From the NCBI GenBank assembly GCA_002786025.1, contig NHNW01000020.1:580092-644091 (forward strand): a DNA stretch of 64,000 nt. Reading direction: 5' to 3'. This document shows, piece by piece, positions 11,921 through 22,883 of this stretch; positions within the stretch are counted from its first letter, which is position 1; each line of letters opens with the position of its first letter. A program made the translations under genes and the position numbers. The notes under the pieces were generated by a model. That model saw only the letters and a program-made list of their open reading frames with translations. It was not told the origin of the DNA and ran no database searches. Origin of the DNA: Zasmidium citrigriseum. Lineage: Eukaryota; Ascomycota; Dothideomycetes; Mycosphaerellales; Mycosphaerellaceae.

Positions 11921-12568
11921 TTACTGCCAGCCGCCGCGGCGGACGTACTGCTGCTGCATCTGGCGGCCTGGCGAGACGGACATCGGGGCAGGGCTTGCCA
12001 CTGACCGGGTGGAGGGATCCACGATGGGAATCGCATTGCGTGTCCTCTGGGCCAGTGGCTGGNNNNNNTGCAGCTTCATCTGTTGCTGCGCTTGGAAGCC
12101 CGCCGATGAGTACGTATTAGGTACAGAAGAGAGGAGTAAGGATGGTGTCGGCTGCACCTGCTGCTGAAGGGGAGAACCTTCGGGCGAGCCAGATGACAGC
12201 GAACCCCTATCGGAAGATGAAGAGCTGTGTATGGATTGCAGCTGCATTGACATGTCAGTGTTGAGCCGACCGGGACGGAGAGCTGTCCGACATACATCAT
12301 CTTCTGTCAAGAGGTTGAACGGACAGAATATCTCGTCATCATCGAATTCGAAGCTCTTTGCGGCCTCCAACACACGGAGGTAGTCCCCGTATGTAGGCGG
12401 CTGAGGAATCTCTTCTTTGGGGCTCCTTTGGGCCTTGTATTGGCGGTGCGCATTCTGGCTGGCGACTCTCGGACCTCGGCGGCTGCGACCGTGATGGCCG
12501 TGAGAGTGGTTGGAGTGCGACGAGGTGTTGGAGTGGTATTGCGGCATGCCGTAGTGGTAGCTGGCCAT
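11921..12568 (-). CDS. His/Ser/Gln-rich protein with conserved central motif
   Basis: The frame from the ATG at 12568 to the stop at 11921 is open for 215 codons. A 54-bp intron (12242-12295) is likely: GTATGT donor, CACTGAC branch, ATGCAG acceptor. It is a multiple of three without a stop, so it is invisible in the frame; splicing gives about 197 residues. The N-terminus is His/Ser/Gly-rich and basic (HSNHSHGHHGRSRRG). The central block PPTYGDYLRVLEAAKSFEF followed by DDDEIFCPFNLLTEDD looks conserved and ordered. The C-terminal part is Ser/Gln-rich and unstructured. Six Ns at 12063-12068 leave two or three residues unknown in the Gln-rich part. The protein is not assigned to a family; a nuclear or regulatory role is only a guess from composition. 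Confidence 0.6.
   Translation of the reverse strand: MASYHYGMPQYHSNTSSHSNHSHGHHGRSRRGPRVASQNAHRQYKAQRSPKEEIPQPPTYGDYLRVLEAAKSFEFDDDEIFCPFNLLTEDDVCRTALRPGRLNTDMSMQLQSIHSSSSSDRGSLSSGSPEGSPLQQQVQPTPSLLLSSVPNTYSSAGFQAQQQMKLXXXQPLAQRTRNAIPIVDPSTRSVASPAPMSVSPGRQMQQQYVRRGGWQ
12063..12068. other. six undetermined bases (N)
   Basis: A run of six Ns lies inside the preceding gene. Flanking frames agree, so the true length is probably a multiple of three, but a collapsed CAG-type repeat cannot be excluded. Confidence 0.95.
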
Positions 12569-14690
12569 GGTCGTATTGATGGAGTGGTGGTGGTAGAGGC
12601 TTTGTTTGGCGGGGATGGTGGAAGGCAGGAGAGCTGAGTCGGGAGATTACAGCACAATAGGGATCATAACAAAGCGCTAGTCGAGTCCCGTGCGCAGGGT
12701 GGCAACGTCAAAGGCTTCGGCGGCGGAATGCGATCGGTTTGCGGGTAAGAATGGCGAGAAAAGCGTGGATATTGCAGTCGCTGAAAGCAGAGAGTATACA
12801 ATAGTGGTCAGAGGGCGAATGCGGTGTTTCTTGAGTGGTGTGGTATGCGCAGCGTCTAGAGGCTGGGGAGGCGAGCGAAAGGCAACCTTTGGCAACTTGG
12901 GCCACTCGACGTCTCGGGCTAATACTCTTGCATACTTAGCGGAAGTTTCCAGCATATACTGCTGCTGATTGGGCAGGAGCGACCCACTAAGGCGTAATGC
13001 GTCGTCGCGACTCGGCCAGCTCATCCAAGTCTCGGTCTCCCCAACACTCACCTGACTGCGGAAATGCCGGGGCTGATGATACACATTGCGTGCGCTTGAA
13101 CGTGTCTTGTCCAGTCCACGGCTTCGCTGCGTCCCTGACCCAGATGCCTATTCCCATGCGCTCCCATTTGCAAGTCCGACGGCTTGCCGCGCAGAGGCCG
13201 CTATACCACAGTAGCGCCCGCGCAAGGCAGTGCATGCGTTTAAGCCATGCTATTTGCAGTAAAGTCCCTTCCGTGTCGCAGCCAGCGCAAGGATCCACTC
13301 GCTCCACGAGCGCATGGCAGACTCGCTGCTTTGACCGCCCTTCTTGGGCGACGACTGCATTGTTTGCGCCCGCTGCTGTGCGACCTTCACCCGCAGGAGT
13401 CGACAGGTCGAGTCCTCCGTCGTGCGTGTGCCTGTGACTTCTGCTGTGTGGCCGCTGGGGAAATAGGGCGACGAGTACAGCGTCGCATCGCAGACGGTTT
13501 GACTTGCCGCCCGCCAGTCCAGCCAGCCAGCTCAGGATGCACCACCACCCTCAAGCTTTACGGGGTCTCGCGACTCGCAACGACCGCCCTCCGTCATCAG
13601 GGTCGTCTGTCCCACTCGTTGTTGCAGGAGGCGCACTCTGTTCATCCATCTCGCGCCTTCGCTGATGCAGGTGGTGAGAGCTTGCCGTCGAGACATCCGT
13701 TGATTCCCGACTTCGCTTTGCGCCTGTCGCCGACGAGTGCATGCGCGTGGTTTCTTTTCGCGGCATTGACTTTGAAGTGCTGGGCGGGCTATGCTATAGC
13801 ACAGCCAGCTCTAGGACGTCGGGGATAGAGCTGCGCAAGGCCAGGGAGAGAGTTCACCGGGACCGGGAACAGGCATGAGCAAGAGCAAGGTGCCAAAGTT
13901 GGCCGGAATTCCAGAAAAAGGTGGGCAGCCAGTCTCGTGGTTCTGGGCGACGCGCAACGACACTTGGTGAAGAAGAGAAGATGTCCAGGGCAGTAGCATT
14001 GGCGGTCGATATACATGCGCTTATGGCAGGCGCGCGATCGCGTGCGATGAGGTAGGTGCTGCCAGACCTCACGTGCGATCTTGAGGTAGGAAGGAAGGAA
14101 GAATGCCATTCTTCGCTTCGACATTAAGTCCCTCGGTGGATAAGTATTGTCGAAGATATGTCCGCTATGCAACGCAGCCAGATCCTCCAATGGCTCCCTC
14201 AAGACACTTTCCCAGAACATCTCCAGGGCGGGCGAGTACAACAGTGCAACGAGCTGAATGCTACGAACAGGCACATGCGGTCTCTCGTTGCGGGCGATGA
14301 GCTTCCGACATTCACATCGACATCAAATCCATGGACTGAGAGGAAGTACCGGAGAACAGAGGTATAGTCGTCTCTTACGATCAGTACAGCCATTCCGTCT
14401 TGGCGACTCTCAAGGCTTTATGTGGCCCTGTCAAGACGTGTCTTCCAGAACATCTTGCTGGAAGCCGACTCTAGACGTTATTGATTGACGGCTTCAAGTC
14501 GCAGCACTCACATGTCATTCAGTTCCGAACATGTGCTAGAATCTCCTCACTCTACGCACATGACAATTTCCTACTTACTTAAGTCATCTCTCCGACTCAT
14601 TCAAACCCTTTCCGCAAGCGACGAAACATCAAACCGAGCACATTCCACCATCACATCTTGCGGGCGACTTATACACGTAGACTCTCCGTC
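12569..14690. other. long intergenic region between divergent genes
   Basis: About 2.1 kb separating the minus-strand His/Ser/Gln-rich gene from the first RBR gene. Several overlapping frames around 13.0-13.8 kb on both strands have no recognisable motifs and conflicting codon use. It probably holds 5' UTRs and promoters. Confidence 0.45.
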
Positions 14691-15807
14691 ATGTCGGCAC
14701 GCAAGCGGCGTATCGACGAAGTATCGCCAGCCGAAGCCCTGCGACAATACAGTCGCGATGTGAAGAGGATCCGACAGCGCGACACCAGAGCCCAGCCGAA
14801 GCAGATCACGACACCTGTGATCGACAGGCGGGCATCCGATCTCCTGCGGCAACACTCCCTCGACGTCAAGAAGATCCGGCAGCTCGACTCCAAGCCCCGA
14901 TCGAAGGAGAGCGCGATATCCATACCCAATGGACGAGCCTCCAACCATCTGCAACACCAGCCCAGCGGTGTCCAAAAGATTCAACAGGCCGCTACCAAGC
15001 CCCAACTGAGGGAATGTACAATCTGCGCCGACGATCTTCCCCCAACCGACTTCCCTCAAAACCCATCGCAGCACTGCATACATGCCAATACCACCTGCCA
15101 GACCTGCTGGCAAACCCACCTCTCGACCGAGGTCGCCACCAAGCCAACGCCCCAGGTCCAGTGCGCACAATGCTCCTATGTCCTCTGCGAACCGGAGCTC
15201 AAATCTCTCGCCACCAAACCCACCTACTTCGCCTATCTCGACAAGATGTTTCAGGAGACACTCCAGCAAGATCCCAACTACCGTGTCTGCCCCTCCGCCA
15301 CTTGCACGTTTGGCTATATCATGACCCAAGACGACGCTCAAAGCGACAGCATCTTCAACTGCCGCGTCTGTGAGGCGCAGTACTGCGTCCGCTGCGAGGT
15401 ACCGATGCACAAGGGCATGAGCTGCAAAGCGTACAAGGCTGAGACACAGCGCGAGGATCAGAAGGTCCAAGATGAGAAGGCATCCAAAGACTTCCTCGCG
15501 GGCTACGCCAAAGAGTGTCCTTCCTGCCACATTCTCATCCGCAAGGCCGGAGGCTGTGACCATATGACCTGTGAGACTGCCCTAGCCCGCGGCCATGAGA
15601 GGAAAGGAGGAATATGCTGACCGAATTCCAGGCGACCGCTGCTTCCACGAATTCTGCTGGCTGTGCTCCGCTCCCTACGAGGGAAACGAAGGCATCGACT
15701 ATGTTGGCAACGAAGCCCACAAGAGTCACTGCGCGTATCGTCCTAATAGACTGCCTCCCGTCCCCAACTTCTTGGACCTCGAGGAGTCGGACGACGACGA
15801 CGTCTAG
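14691..15807 (+). CDS. RBR-type E3 ubiquitin ligase (first of tandem pair)
   Basis: Exons 14691-15570 and 15632-15807 (61-bp intron, GTGAGA donor, GCTGAC branch, CCAG acceptor) encode 351 residues. The intron splits the RING2 codon for the cysteine of HMTC. The domain order is RING1 (about 108-165, starting CTICADDL), IBR (about 200-250, with CRVCEAQYCVRC and MHKGMSC) and RING2 (about 274-310, CPSC ... GGCDHMTC, then CFHEFCWLC). By analogy with HHARI and parkin, the cysteine of GGC in RING2 is the thioester-forming residue, and it is present. RBR ligases take ubiquitin from an E2 onto this cysteine before passing it to substrate. The N-terminal ~100 residues contain three similar basic segments (QYSRDVKRIRQRDT, QHSLDVKKIRQLDS, QPSGVQKIQQAAT), an internal triplication. 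The C-terminus is acidic (EESDDDDV). ATG 14691 is the first ATG in frame. Confidence 0.88.
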
Positions 15808-16648
15808 ACTGAAGACCTATCGCGTTATGAGAACAACCTCTAAGGTCCGAGGAAGGCCTCGATCCCAACACTGGCGGGTTGGACAGGCCCCAAAAGATCG
15901 AGTTGGACGCTGGACGGCCGCTGACTGGCCTGCCTCGACCTCTTCCATTAAGGCCTCGACCATGCGACTCCGGGGACGTCGCATAGTTCCGACTTTTGGG
16001 AATGTACCAGAGAGACCCCGACAGGGTACTACTCGCCACTCAAGAGTTAGAATGTAACATTGCACCGAGGAAAAGGCCAAAGTAAGTATATCACTAATAT
16101 CAGGGGTTATAAAGCTCCCATTCCGTCGATCCCATTCTTGCAATTACAAGCTAATAAACTCCTTCACCTTATCCAACCCGATTCCTCACAGGCTTCGCGC
16201 AGAGCGTAGCATGTGACAACGTGCGCGAAAGGCGATCTGGCTACTCGCATTTCCCACTTCTCGTGCACCGAGACAAGACAAACCTGATCAGTATGGCGAC
16301 ACCGGTCCAGTACTGGATAATTGCAATACTCTGGAGAATAATGCAAGTCGTGGCCGCGACGTCTTGGTGAATCAGTGAGTCCATTAGCACGTGTTCAAAA
16401 GAGCTCTGCTTCACTTACTTTTGAGCACAGACACATGCTCATTGAATTCAAACCTTGTTCTCTTTCTTCGAACTATTTCTACCTTCTTTCAGTCGCTCTT
16501 TCTCTTCTTCAGAAACAACCACCGACCTTGATCACTGACCATCTCCACCAACATTGGCCTCGTCCATCGGCCTTGACCACCTCCTCTAGCACCTCCTCTA
16601 CCATCATCACTCATCAAGACACCCGCCCAAACAACATCGCAAGCGACA
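15808..16648. other. intergenic between the two RBR genes
   Basis: No supported gene. It should contain the terminator of the first RBR gene and the promoter of the second. The 150 bases before 16649 are pyrimidine- and CACC-rich, as is common just upstream of fungal starts. Confidence 0.5.
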
Positions 16649-18072
16649 ATGGCGTCTCAAGACATGACCGTCTGCGCCATCTGCACCGTCATGCCCGTGG
16701 CCCGCAAGTTCGCCCAGATGAACGTGCACAACCATAAGTGCGACGCCTGCCTTACCTGCTGGCAGCACCATATCAAGGTGCAACTCGAGACCAAGCCGAC
16801 GAATCGCATCAAGTGCATACAATGCCGTTACGCCCTGACCGAGGCCGACATCAAGCTGTTCGGAGGCGAAGCGTGCGTCGAAGTGTAAGCAAACTGAGAG
16901 GGTACATACATGCCGAACAGACATCACTGACCGCCTCATCTAGCTACCGAGACCACCAGCTCATGGAATGCCTGCGCCGCGATCCTAACTTCCAATCCTG
17001 TCCCGCTGGCACTTGTAAGAACGGGTACATTCTGAATCGACAAGATCCTCTCGGCGGCAATATCTTCAACTGCAATCGCTGTGACGCACAGTATTGTATG
17101 AGCTGCCAGATTCCGATGCACAAGGGAATTAGCTGCAAGGAGTATCGGCGCCAGAATCCGCCTACGCAGGAGAATCAGTCATCGAGCAAGTACCTTGAAG
17201 GCCACGCGAAGCAGTGTCCGCAGTGTTCGACTCAGATCTCGAAGACTGAGGGGTGCAATCATATGACTTGTGAGTTTACGCTAATGAGATTTTCATGTGA
17301 CACGACTAATGACTCGATCACAGGCAACATCTGCAGTCATGAGTTCTGCTACTTGTGCCAAGCTCCGTATAAGGGAGCAGATGGTTATCGGAGGGACGCA
17401 GCGAACCATCGTCCGCACTGTCGCTTCCACCCAAACCACTTTAACGAGGTCCTTCAGGCTGCTGCACAAGTAGCCGATCAACCCGACGCCGTCTTCAACC
17501 AGGTCCTCAACGCCACCAACCATGCTCCAGAGCCCGCCGCTCAAGCCGCGACTCCTCCTCCACAGCGACCAACAAATGCCCAACAAGCTCAGCAGCCTGC
17601 TCGCAACGTCGCCCAAGTCGCGACTCCCACTCAGCAACCCCAAGAGGGACAAACAGCCAACGACCTCCCACAACCAGACGCAGACGACAACCAACGATCC
17701 CCTATCCCCGCAGTCCTGGCATTATTAGCATTGCTATTAATGCTAGCCTACATCATCGGCCGCCTCATCAACCCTGAACTCGGCGCCACGCTAATCACAT
17801 CCGTCCTCTTCGGCGGCCTCGCCTTCTTGCTTTGCCAGTACAGCCTCAGCCGCATGCTCCTAAACATCCTACTCATCATGAGCACCCTCGGCGGTGTCAT
17901 GAAGAACTTTCCCGAGTTTCCATGCCCAATCCCAATGATCCTGGTCTACGCCTTGCTGAAATACTTCTTCGGCTTCGGCGCGATTCGACTCGCGTACTGC
18001 GTGCTCGGCGTGACTTTGGTGATCATATGGGCAATGTACGGGAGCGAGGGGATAGTGCAGGTGTTCACCTGA
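16649..18072 (+). CDS. membrane-anchored RBR-type E3 ubiquitin ligase (second of pair)
   Basis: Three exons (16649-16884, 16944-17269, 17324-18072) give 436 residues; introns are 59 and 54 bp with GTAAGC and GTGAGT donors. The second intron sits at the same place as in the neighbouring RBR gene, inside the HMTC codon of RING2, supporting a duplication. Domains: RING1 at about 9-62 (CAIC ... CDACLTCW ... CIQC), IBR about 97-145 (CNRCDAQYCMSC, MHKGISC) and RING2 about 169-205 (CPQC ... EGCNHMTC ... CSHEFCYLC), with the catalytic cysteine present. A Pro/Gln/Ala-rich linker follows. From about residue 315 there are three to four hydrophobic segments (AVLALLALLLMLAYIIG and others), so the ligase should be anchored in a membrane, perhaps ER or mitochondrial outer membrane. 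It lacks the basic N-terminal triplication of its neighbour. Confidence 0.87.
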
Positions 18073-18099
18073 CGATCTCGAGGAAGAGGAGAAGGACAA

Positions 18100-18700
18100 C
18101 GACGACGGCAACAAGCCTCCCTCTCGCACAAGATTACCTTCATCAAGAGCTGGAGAACCAGACCTCTACTAAGACAGAGCTGGAATTTTACGACGAGCGA
18201 TGAGTTTCTTATTCCTACGACGACAAAAGCATCGAGCGAGCCTTTCACACAAGCTCCTTTCGCTCAAGAGGCGGAAAGCCAGCCTCTTAGCAAGAGAGAG
18301 CATGATCACGACCACGAGCCACGAGTTTGTCATTCTTTCACGACGACTTGACGACGACGACGACTTGACGACGACGACGAAGGCGACGAGCGAGCCTTCC
18401 ACGCTTTCTCCTTTCGATCAAGAGACGGAGAACCAGCCTCCCAGCAAGGGAGGGCATGATTTCTACGGCCCGCGACGATTTCCTTTCTTTCCCACATTCT
18501 TACGCTGACGGAGGAAACGAGCGAGCCTTCTACCTATTCTGCTTTTTCATAAAGAGACGGAGGAGACGCCTCCTACCAAGGCAGAGCATAGTCTCTACGA
18601 TGAGCAATGCTTTCTCACCTTCTTACGGCGACAGACCACTCAGTCTTCGCAGACCTTTGTCGCCAAGAGACGGACCCACGCCACCCACTCACCAAAATAT
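18100..18700. repeat. degenerate tandem repeat, ~125-130 bp unit, coding-like
   Basis: Four to five diverged copies lie just after the second RBR gene, with equivalent points near 18116, 18241, 18395, 18526 and 18654. The 18241-18395 step is longer because of a GAC/CGA triplet expansion (about 18345-18385). Three copies share AGCGAGCCTT, and most have AAGAGRCGGAG-like and CAGCCTC-like cores. Translated, copies 1-3 give TSEP ... QETENQ ... K ... FY-type peptides; copy 4 needs a frameshift and copy 5 is barely recognisable. This looks like the remnant of a repeat-encoding exon. No intact gene was found to own it. Confidence 0.6.
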
Positions 18701-18853
18701 AGACAACCAAAAGAAGGCGCACGTCCCCGCCAAAATATAAATCACAACTTGTACCAGGGGGTATATAGCTCCCAACCAAATCCCTCCTTTTCCATTGCCA
18801 ACCCTCCTTCATCACATCATTCCCATCACATCATCACACATATGTACACGTAT

Positions 18854-21800
18854 CTACAAAGCCAACCCCGTCCCATCCCCCGTCCAGCGATACAGCGCCA
18901 AAACCTCCCTCCGTCTCAACTGCTGCTCGCCATAATCCTCCTGCGAACGACCCCGGACTTGGGCAAGAGCAGATCTCATGACTTTGCGGAAATTCCTCTA
19001 TTATCCCAAAAAGTCAGCAAAAGACCCCATCCTCCACGCTGTCATTGTTCTGTGGTTTTGAAGGGGCTTACCTGATACTCCGTATTCAGCGTAACAACAC
19101 AAGCCTCATGCGCGCGGACAATCGTCTCACAAGCCTTAACCACACTCGGACTCGCCTCACTGCCCAACTTATCCGCAATAAGCAACAACAAAAAACTCCC
19201 CTGCAACAGATAAATCCCAAAGAAAAACGGCATGAAACTCAAATCCGGATCATACTCGAGAATCTCATTGATGGCTTCAGCGGCGGACACGGCATGGCCG
19301 GTGGCGGAGATGAACGATTGGGACGAGATCCAGAGGTCGTTGTCGTCGAGGAGGGAGATCGGGTCCCATTTGCCGTTGACGAGGATGTGGAGCGTGTGCA
19401 TGAGGTGTGTGCCGTAGGCGAGGACGATTTTGGTTTGGAGGTGTGCTTCCGTCATGCGTTGTTGGTGGGAGGTTGTGGTTCCTACTGAGTGGGGGGATGT
19501 GCCTTCGGCGTGCGGTTCTGTGCCGTTGGTGTTGCCTTCTTTTGGGTCCGGGAGGGTCATGTTGCGGGCTTCGAAGTCTTGGAGGCTGCGGCCGTAGGCT
19601 TCGAGTTGTTTGCTGATTTCGTTGGCTTGTTCGTCCCATTCGGCGTTGTGTCTTACTCGCACGCCGAAGCGAGGGTGGTTGCGGGCGTGGTTGAGGTCTA
19701 CGATTTCTCCGAGGATTGTCATCAGGGGTAGGAAGTAGCTGAATATGCTGTGTCCGGTGCACTCGAAGCTGGGTCCTCGTCGTCTGAAGTATGTCGATTC
19801 TGCGTGGTTCTCTCCTGGATAGTATTCGCCTGCTTGCCAGACTGTGTCATTTTCGGGCTGCATGAGACCGTCGCATTCGACGTCGAGGAGGTATAAAGGC
19901 CTGTTGTAGCATAACGCAAGATGTCTGTCGACAATGTACAGCAGCCACCAGATTCTTCTCCTTTCTTCCCGTTCTTCCTCATGCACGAAACCAGGCTGGT
20001 TTCCTCGCCCCATGGCTCCAGGATGACCTGCTTCACCAGAAGCCTCTGCTTCTGCTTCCGGACCGTCTGGATTCTGTGGCTCTGGGTTTGGCGGTAGTTC
20101 TCGCCCTAGCTTCAGCTCTCTCGCGAGTGACCAAGCTGAATTCCACCATCGGAGACTTGCGCCTTTGTATTCGCTCGCAGACACGACGGTAGCTAAGTGA
20201 ATATAAGTCGCGACATCGTCCAGCGCACCACTGGCCCCAGGCGATCCGCCCTCCATGTCGTGCGCCTGTCCAGGCAGTGAAACACCGAAGCCACCCAGTG
20301 CTACACCATTGATGACTGTGTTGCCTCCATACAGCTGCGGTCCGTCTGTGGATGTATGTATCAGCGGCTTCAGAAGTCCAACGGTCAACTCAAGCAATTT
20401 CTGGCAAATCTTCCCTCTTGCTGATGGTGCCGATGTCAAGAATGCGGATTCGCTGGTCTGAGCGGCCACCCAGAGCATGCTCGCTAATAATGCTGGACTA
20501 CACTGCCTTGGATTCGTCTGTCGGAGGAAAGATCGCTTTCTGAACATATACCCCAGAACATAAGGTGACTGCGGTTGCATGAAGACGGATGAAGTGCTGG
20601 AGAAATAGAGTTCGAGCAGATCGCAAGCCAGACCAATGGGTATGATCGCAGATATGTGCGGTAACAGTGGTCGTAGAACAGGATATCGTAGAGTCTGGTT
20701 CGAAGTCGAATGTTGAAGATGGGGATACAATGCAGCCGAAGGCGAAGGTAGGGACAGCCAGCCTGGTGATCCCGCTGCCAAAGGCGACTGTCCAAATACA
20801 CCAGCAGAAAGAGGCGACTCTCCCATTCTATAAGGCGGCCCTGCTCCTTGTTGACTGTTTGGTGATGGTACTCCGTACGGACTGTCACCGTATCCAGTGA
20901 TTGTTCCTCCTTGGATCATGGAATGTGGCATAGCAGTAGGACCGGAGTGAAGGATGTTATGACCAGTCACCGTCGATCCAGGATGCAGAATGCTTCGATG
21001 GTAATCGTCTATACTTCCATACTCACCCATTCCCACCGACATACTACGTTCGTGATGCATCGGTGCAGTCGGTACTCTCGGCGTTGGCAGACCTACGCCA
21101 GGCGTAGGATGATCCATAGGCACAGATCTCTGCTGCATCCTATCCATTCCATTCGGCTCGCCAATTGGATTCCCTGTGACACTTCCGCCAGAAGGCTCCA
21201 TGCCAGGTCGGTTGATTGGGGGATGTGCATGCGCAGGCTGACTCGTCATACTATTCGTTCGCGGTGGGGGCGGTGGTTGGAACTCCGCGCTGGACCTCCT
21301 CCGCTTCACACCCTTCGGCGCGTCTGAAGCAGCCTCAGAACCATTCTCGTTGCCAGATCTCGGACTGTTGTCTTTGCCCTCTGCAGCAGCGGCGGCAGCT
21401 TGTTGGGCGGCGATGTCTTTCCTCGAAGCTTTGCCTCTCTTCTTGCGCTCCCTTGCATACTCGCACGTCAGGCCAAACTCCACACAATGCGCGCATGGAT
21501 GCTTCCCGTCGCATTTCGTCCGGAGTTGGTTGCATTGATCGCATGCTCGACTGATTCTTCTTCGTACTGGCTGGCCATTCGAATTCGCAGGTCGTGCACT
21601 TTTGGGAATGGCATCGTTGTCCACGCCGTCCCCGCTGCCGTTGCTGTAGCTGTGCTGGTGCTTGATGGGCGGTCTCGCGCTGTTCAGCTGCTGCGGGGGC
21701 TGGTGGTGCTCCATGGCGTGGTGAGGGCCTTCGGTGTGCGCATCGAGGCGAGGAGGATGGGCGTGGTGTTGGTTGTGTGGTGCTGGTGTGTGAGTCTGGG

Positions 21801-21876
21801 TCTGGTGGGAGCCATTGGCGAAGTCTCCAGGCGCAGTGGCAGGGTGCTGGTGATGAAGGCGCGCCGAGGCCAGCAT
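18854..21876 (-). CDS. xlnR: XlnR/Xyr1-type xylanolytic transcription activator
   Basis: Minus-strand exons 19072-21876 and 18854-18997 (74-bp intron, GTAAGC donor, TGCTGAC branch, ATAG acceptor) encode 982 residues. The Zn2Cys6 cluster is at residues 112-138 ([17 protein letters not shown], then CVEFGLTC) followed by the [12 protein letters not shown] tail diagnostic of XlnR. The fungal-specific transcription factor domain spans the middle (about 440-780; [38 protein letters not shown]). The last exon supplies the conserved C-terminus ([17 protein letters not shown], then [15 protein letters not shown]); without splicing the protein would lose it. XlnR is a nuclear activator of xylanase, cellulase and pentose-catabolism genes in response to xylose. 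The N-terminus is His/Pro/Gln-rich. ATG 21876 is the first in frame. It is divergent from the next gene. Confidence 0.93.
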
Positions 21877-22883
21877 TTTCGCGATCGGCAAATGGGGCAG
21901 CGGCGTCGATCAAAGGCAATGTCATCTACGACTCATCATCATCGCCTCCTCCGCCAGCAACAACAACACCCAGTCTCGGTCTCGAACAGCAAGAGTAGAA
22001 GGGAATGAAGACAGATGAGCTACCGTCACCACCGGCGTGCTCGCAGCCAAGCAGCGTCAATCGACGGTCCCCCAGTGCGAGGCTAAAGTGAGACTCTGCA
22101 CCACACTCCGCCGCCGCTCAAGTGGAGACCCCTCAAAGAGCTCCGTAGCGAGACGCTGTGCAGCATGGATTGCATGGGGCTCCGCAAACCTGTGCTCGAG
22201 TGGCTCGAGTGGTCGGCCACGAGACCTTTGGATCTGACCATCCATCACCACCACAACAACAGCAGGGAAGATTCTCGTCTTGCAGCCCTGGCCTGGTCGA
22301 CCCGCGGCTGCCGTCGACCGCCTTTCACTGGTGGAATATCGTCGCTGTTGTCTTCACGACACCACCCAACTACGCTCCACTCGTCCGCCGGCCAGTCCTC
22401 CTCATCGATATAGGTTGACATGAAGGATGCGATGGCGGATGACATGTTCATGCAGGTGTCACCAATCGCCCACGAGCGTGCCACACGATCTGGTATGCAA
22501 AATGCCTTTTGCCGAACTCCTGGGTTCGCACCACGCGCCGCAGATTAGGCACGCTCCGACCTCACGTCTTCGCTGCTAACCTTGCTTGAGCGACACATCG
22601 TATCTCGTCCGACCAGCATGCTCAGGGGCCAGCCTGGGAATTGTAAAACTTAGATCTCACTATCACATCGACCATCCAGGCACATTGGTGGTGTTGACGA
22701 TGATTAACCTGTTCTTGTCGTTTAGTAACACGGTATGGCGAGATCGAGGGAGAGATTGGAGCGAGAAGTCCTATCATGTTTCTTGATGGAGGTTTCATCC
22801 TCGTTCCGGTGACGAATGCTGTTGCTGTTATCCGTCGAGTCCTGGTCAGCTTACCGAACAAGCGGTGTTGAGGAAACCACACA
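21877..22883. promoter_or_regulatory. shared promoter of xlnR and the divergent factor-like gene
   Basis: One kilobase between two divergent starts. It includes a GGCTAAA heptamer (listed separately). Frames here show no coding character. Confidence 0.5.
22081..22087 (+). promoter_or_regulatory. candidate XlnR binding site (GGCTAAA)
   Basis: GGCTAA(A) is the published core recognised by XlnR. This copy lies about 205 bp upstream of the xlnR start, within its promoter, and could serve autoregulation. A heptamer also occurs by chance, so this is a suggestion. Confidence 0.35.

Noticed and set aside
12997..13828. Two overlapping plus-strand frames of 146 and 193 codons
   Set aside because: Different frames over the same DNA, Arg/Ser/Cys-rich translations and no conserved block.
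18200..18508. 102-codon frame through the degenerate repeat
   Set aside because: Copies on either side need frameshifts and contain stops, so this is probably chance survival of a decayed array, not a gene.
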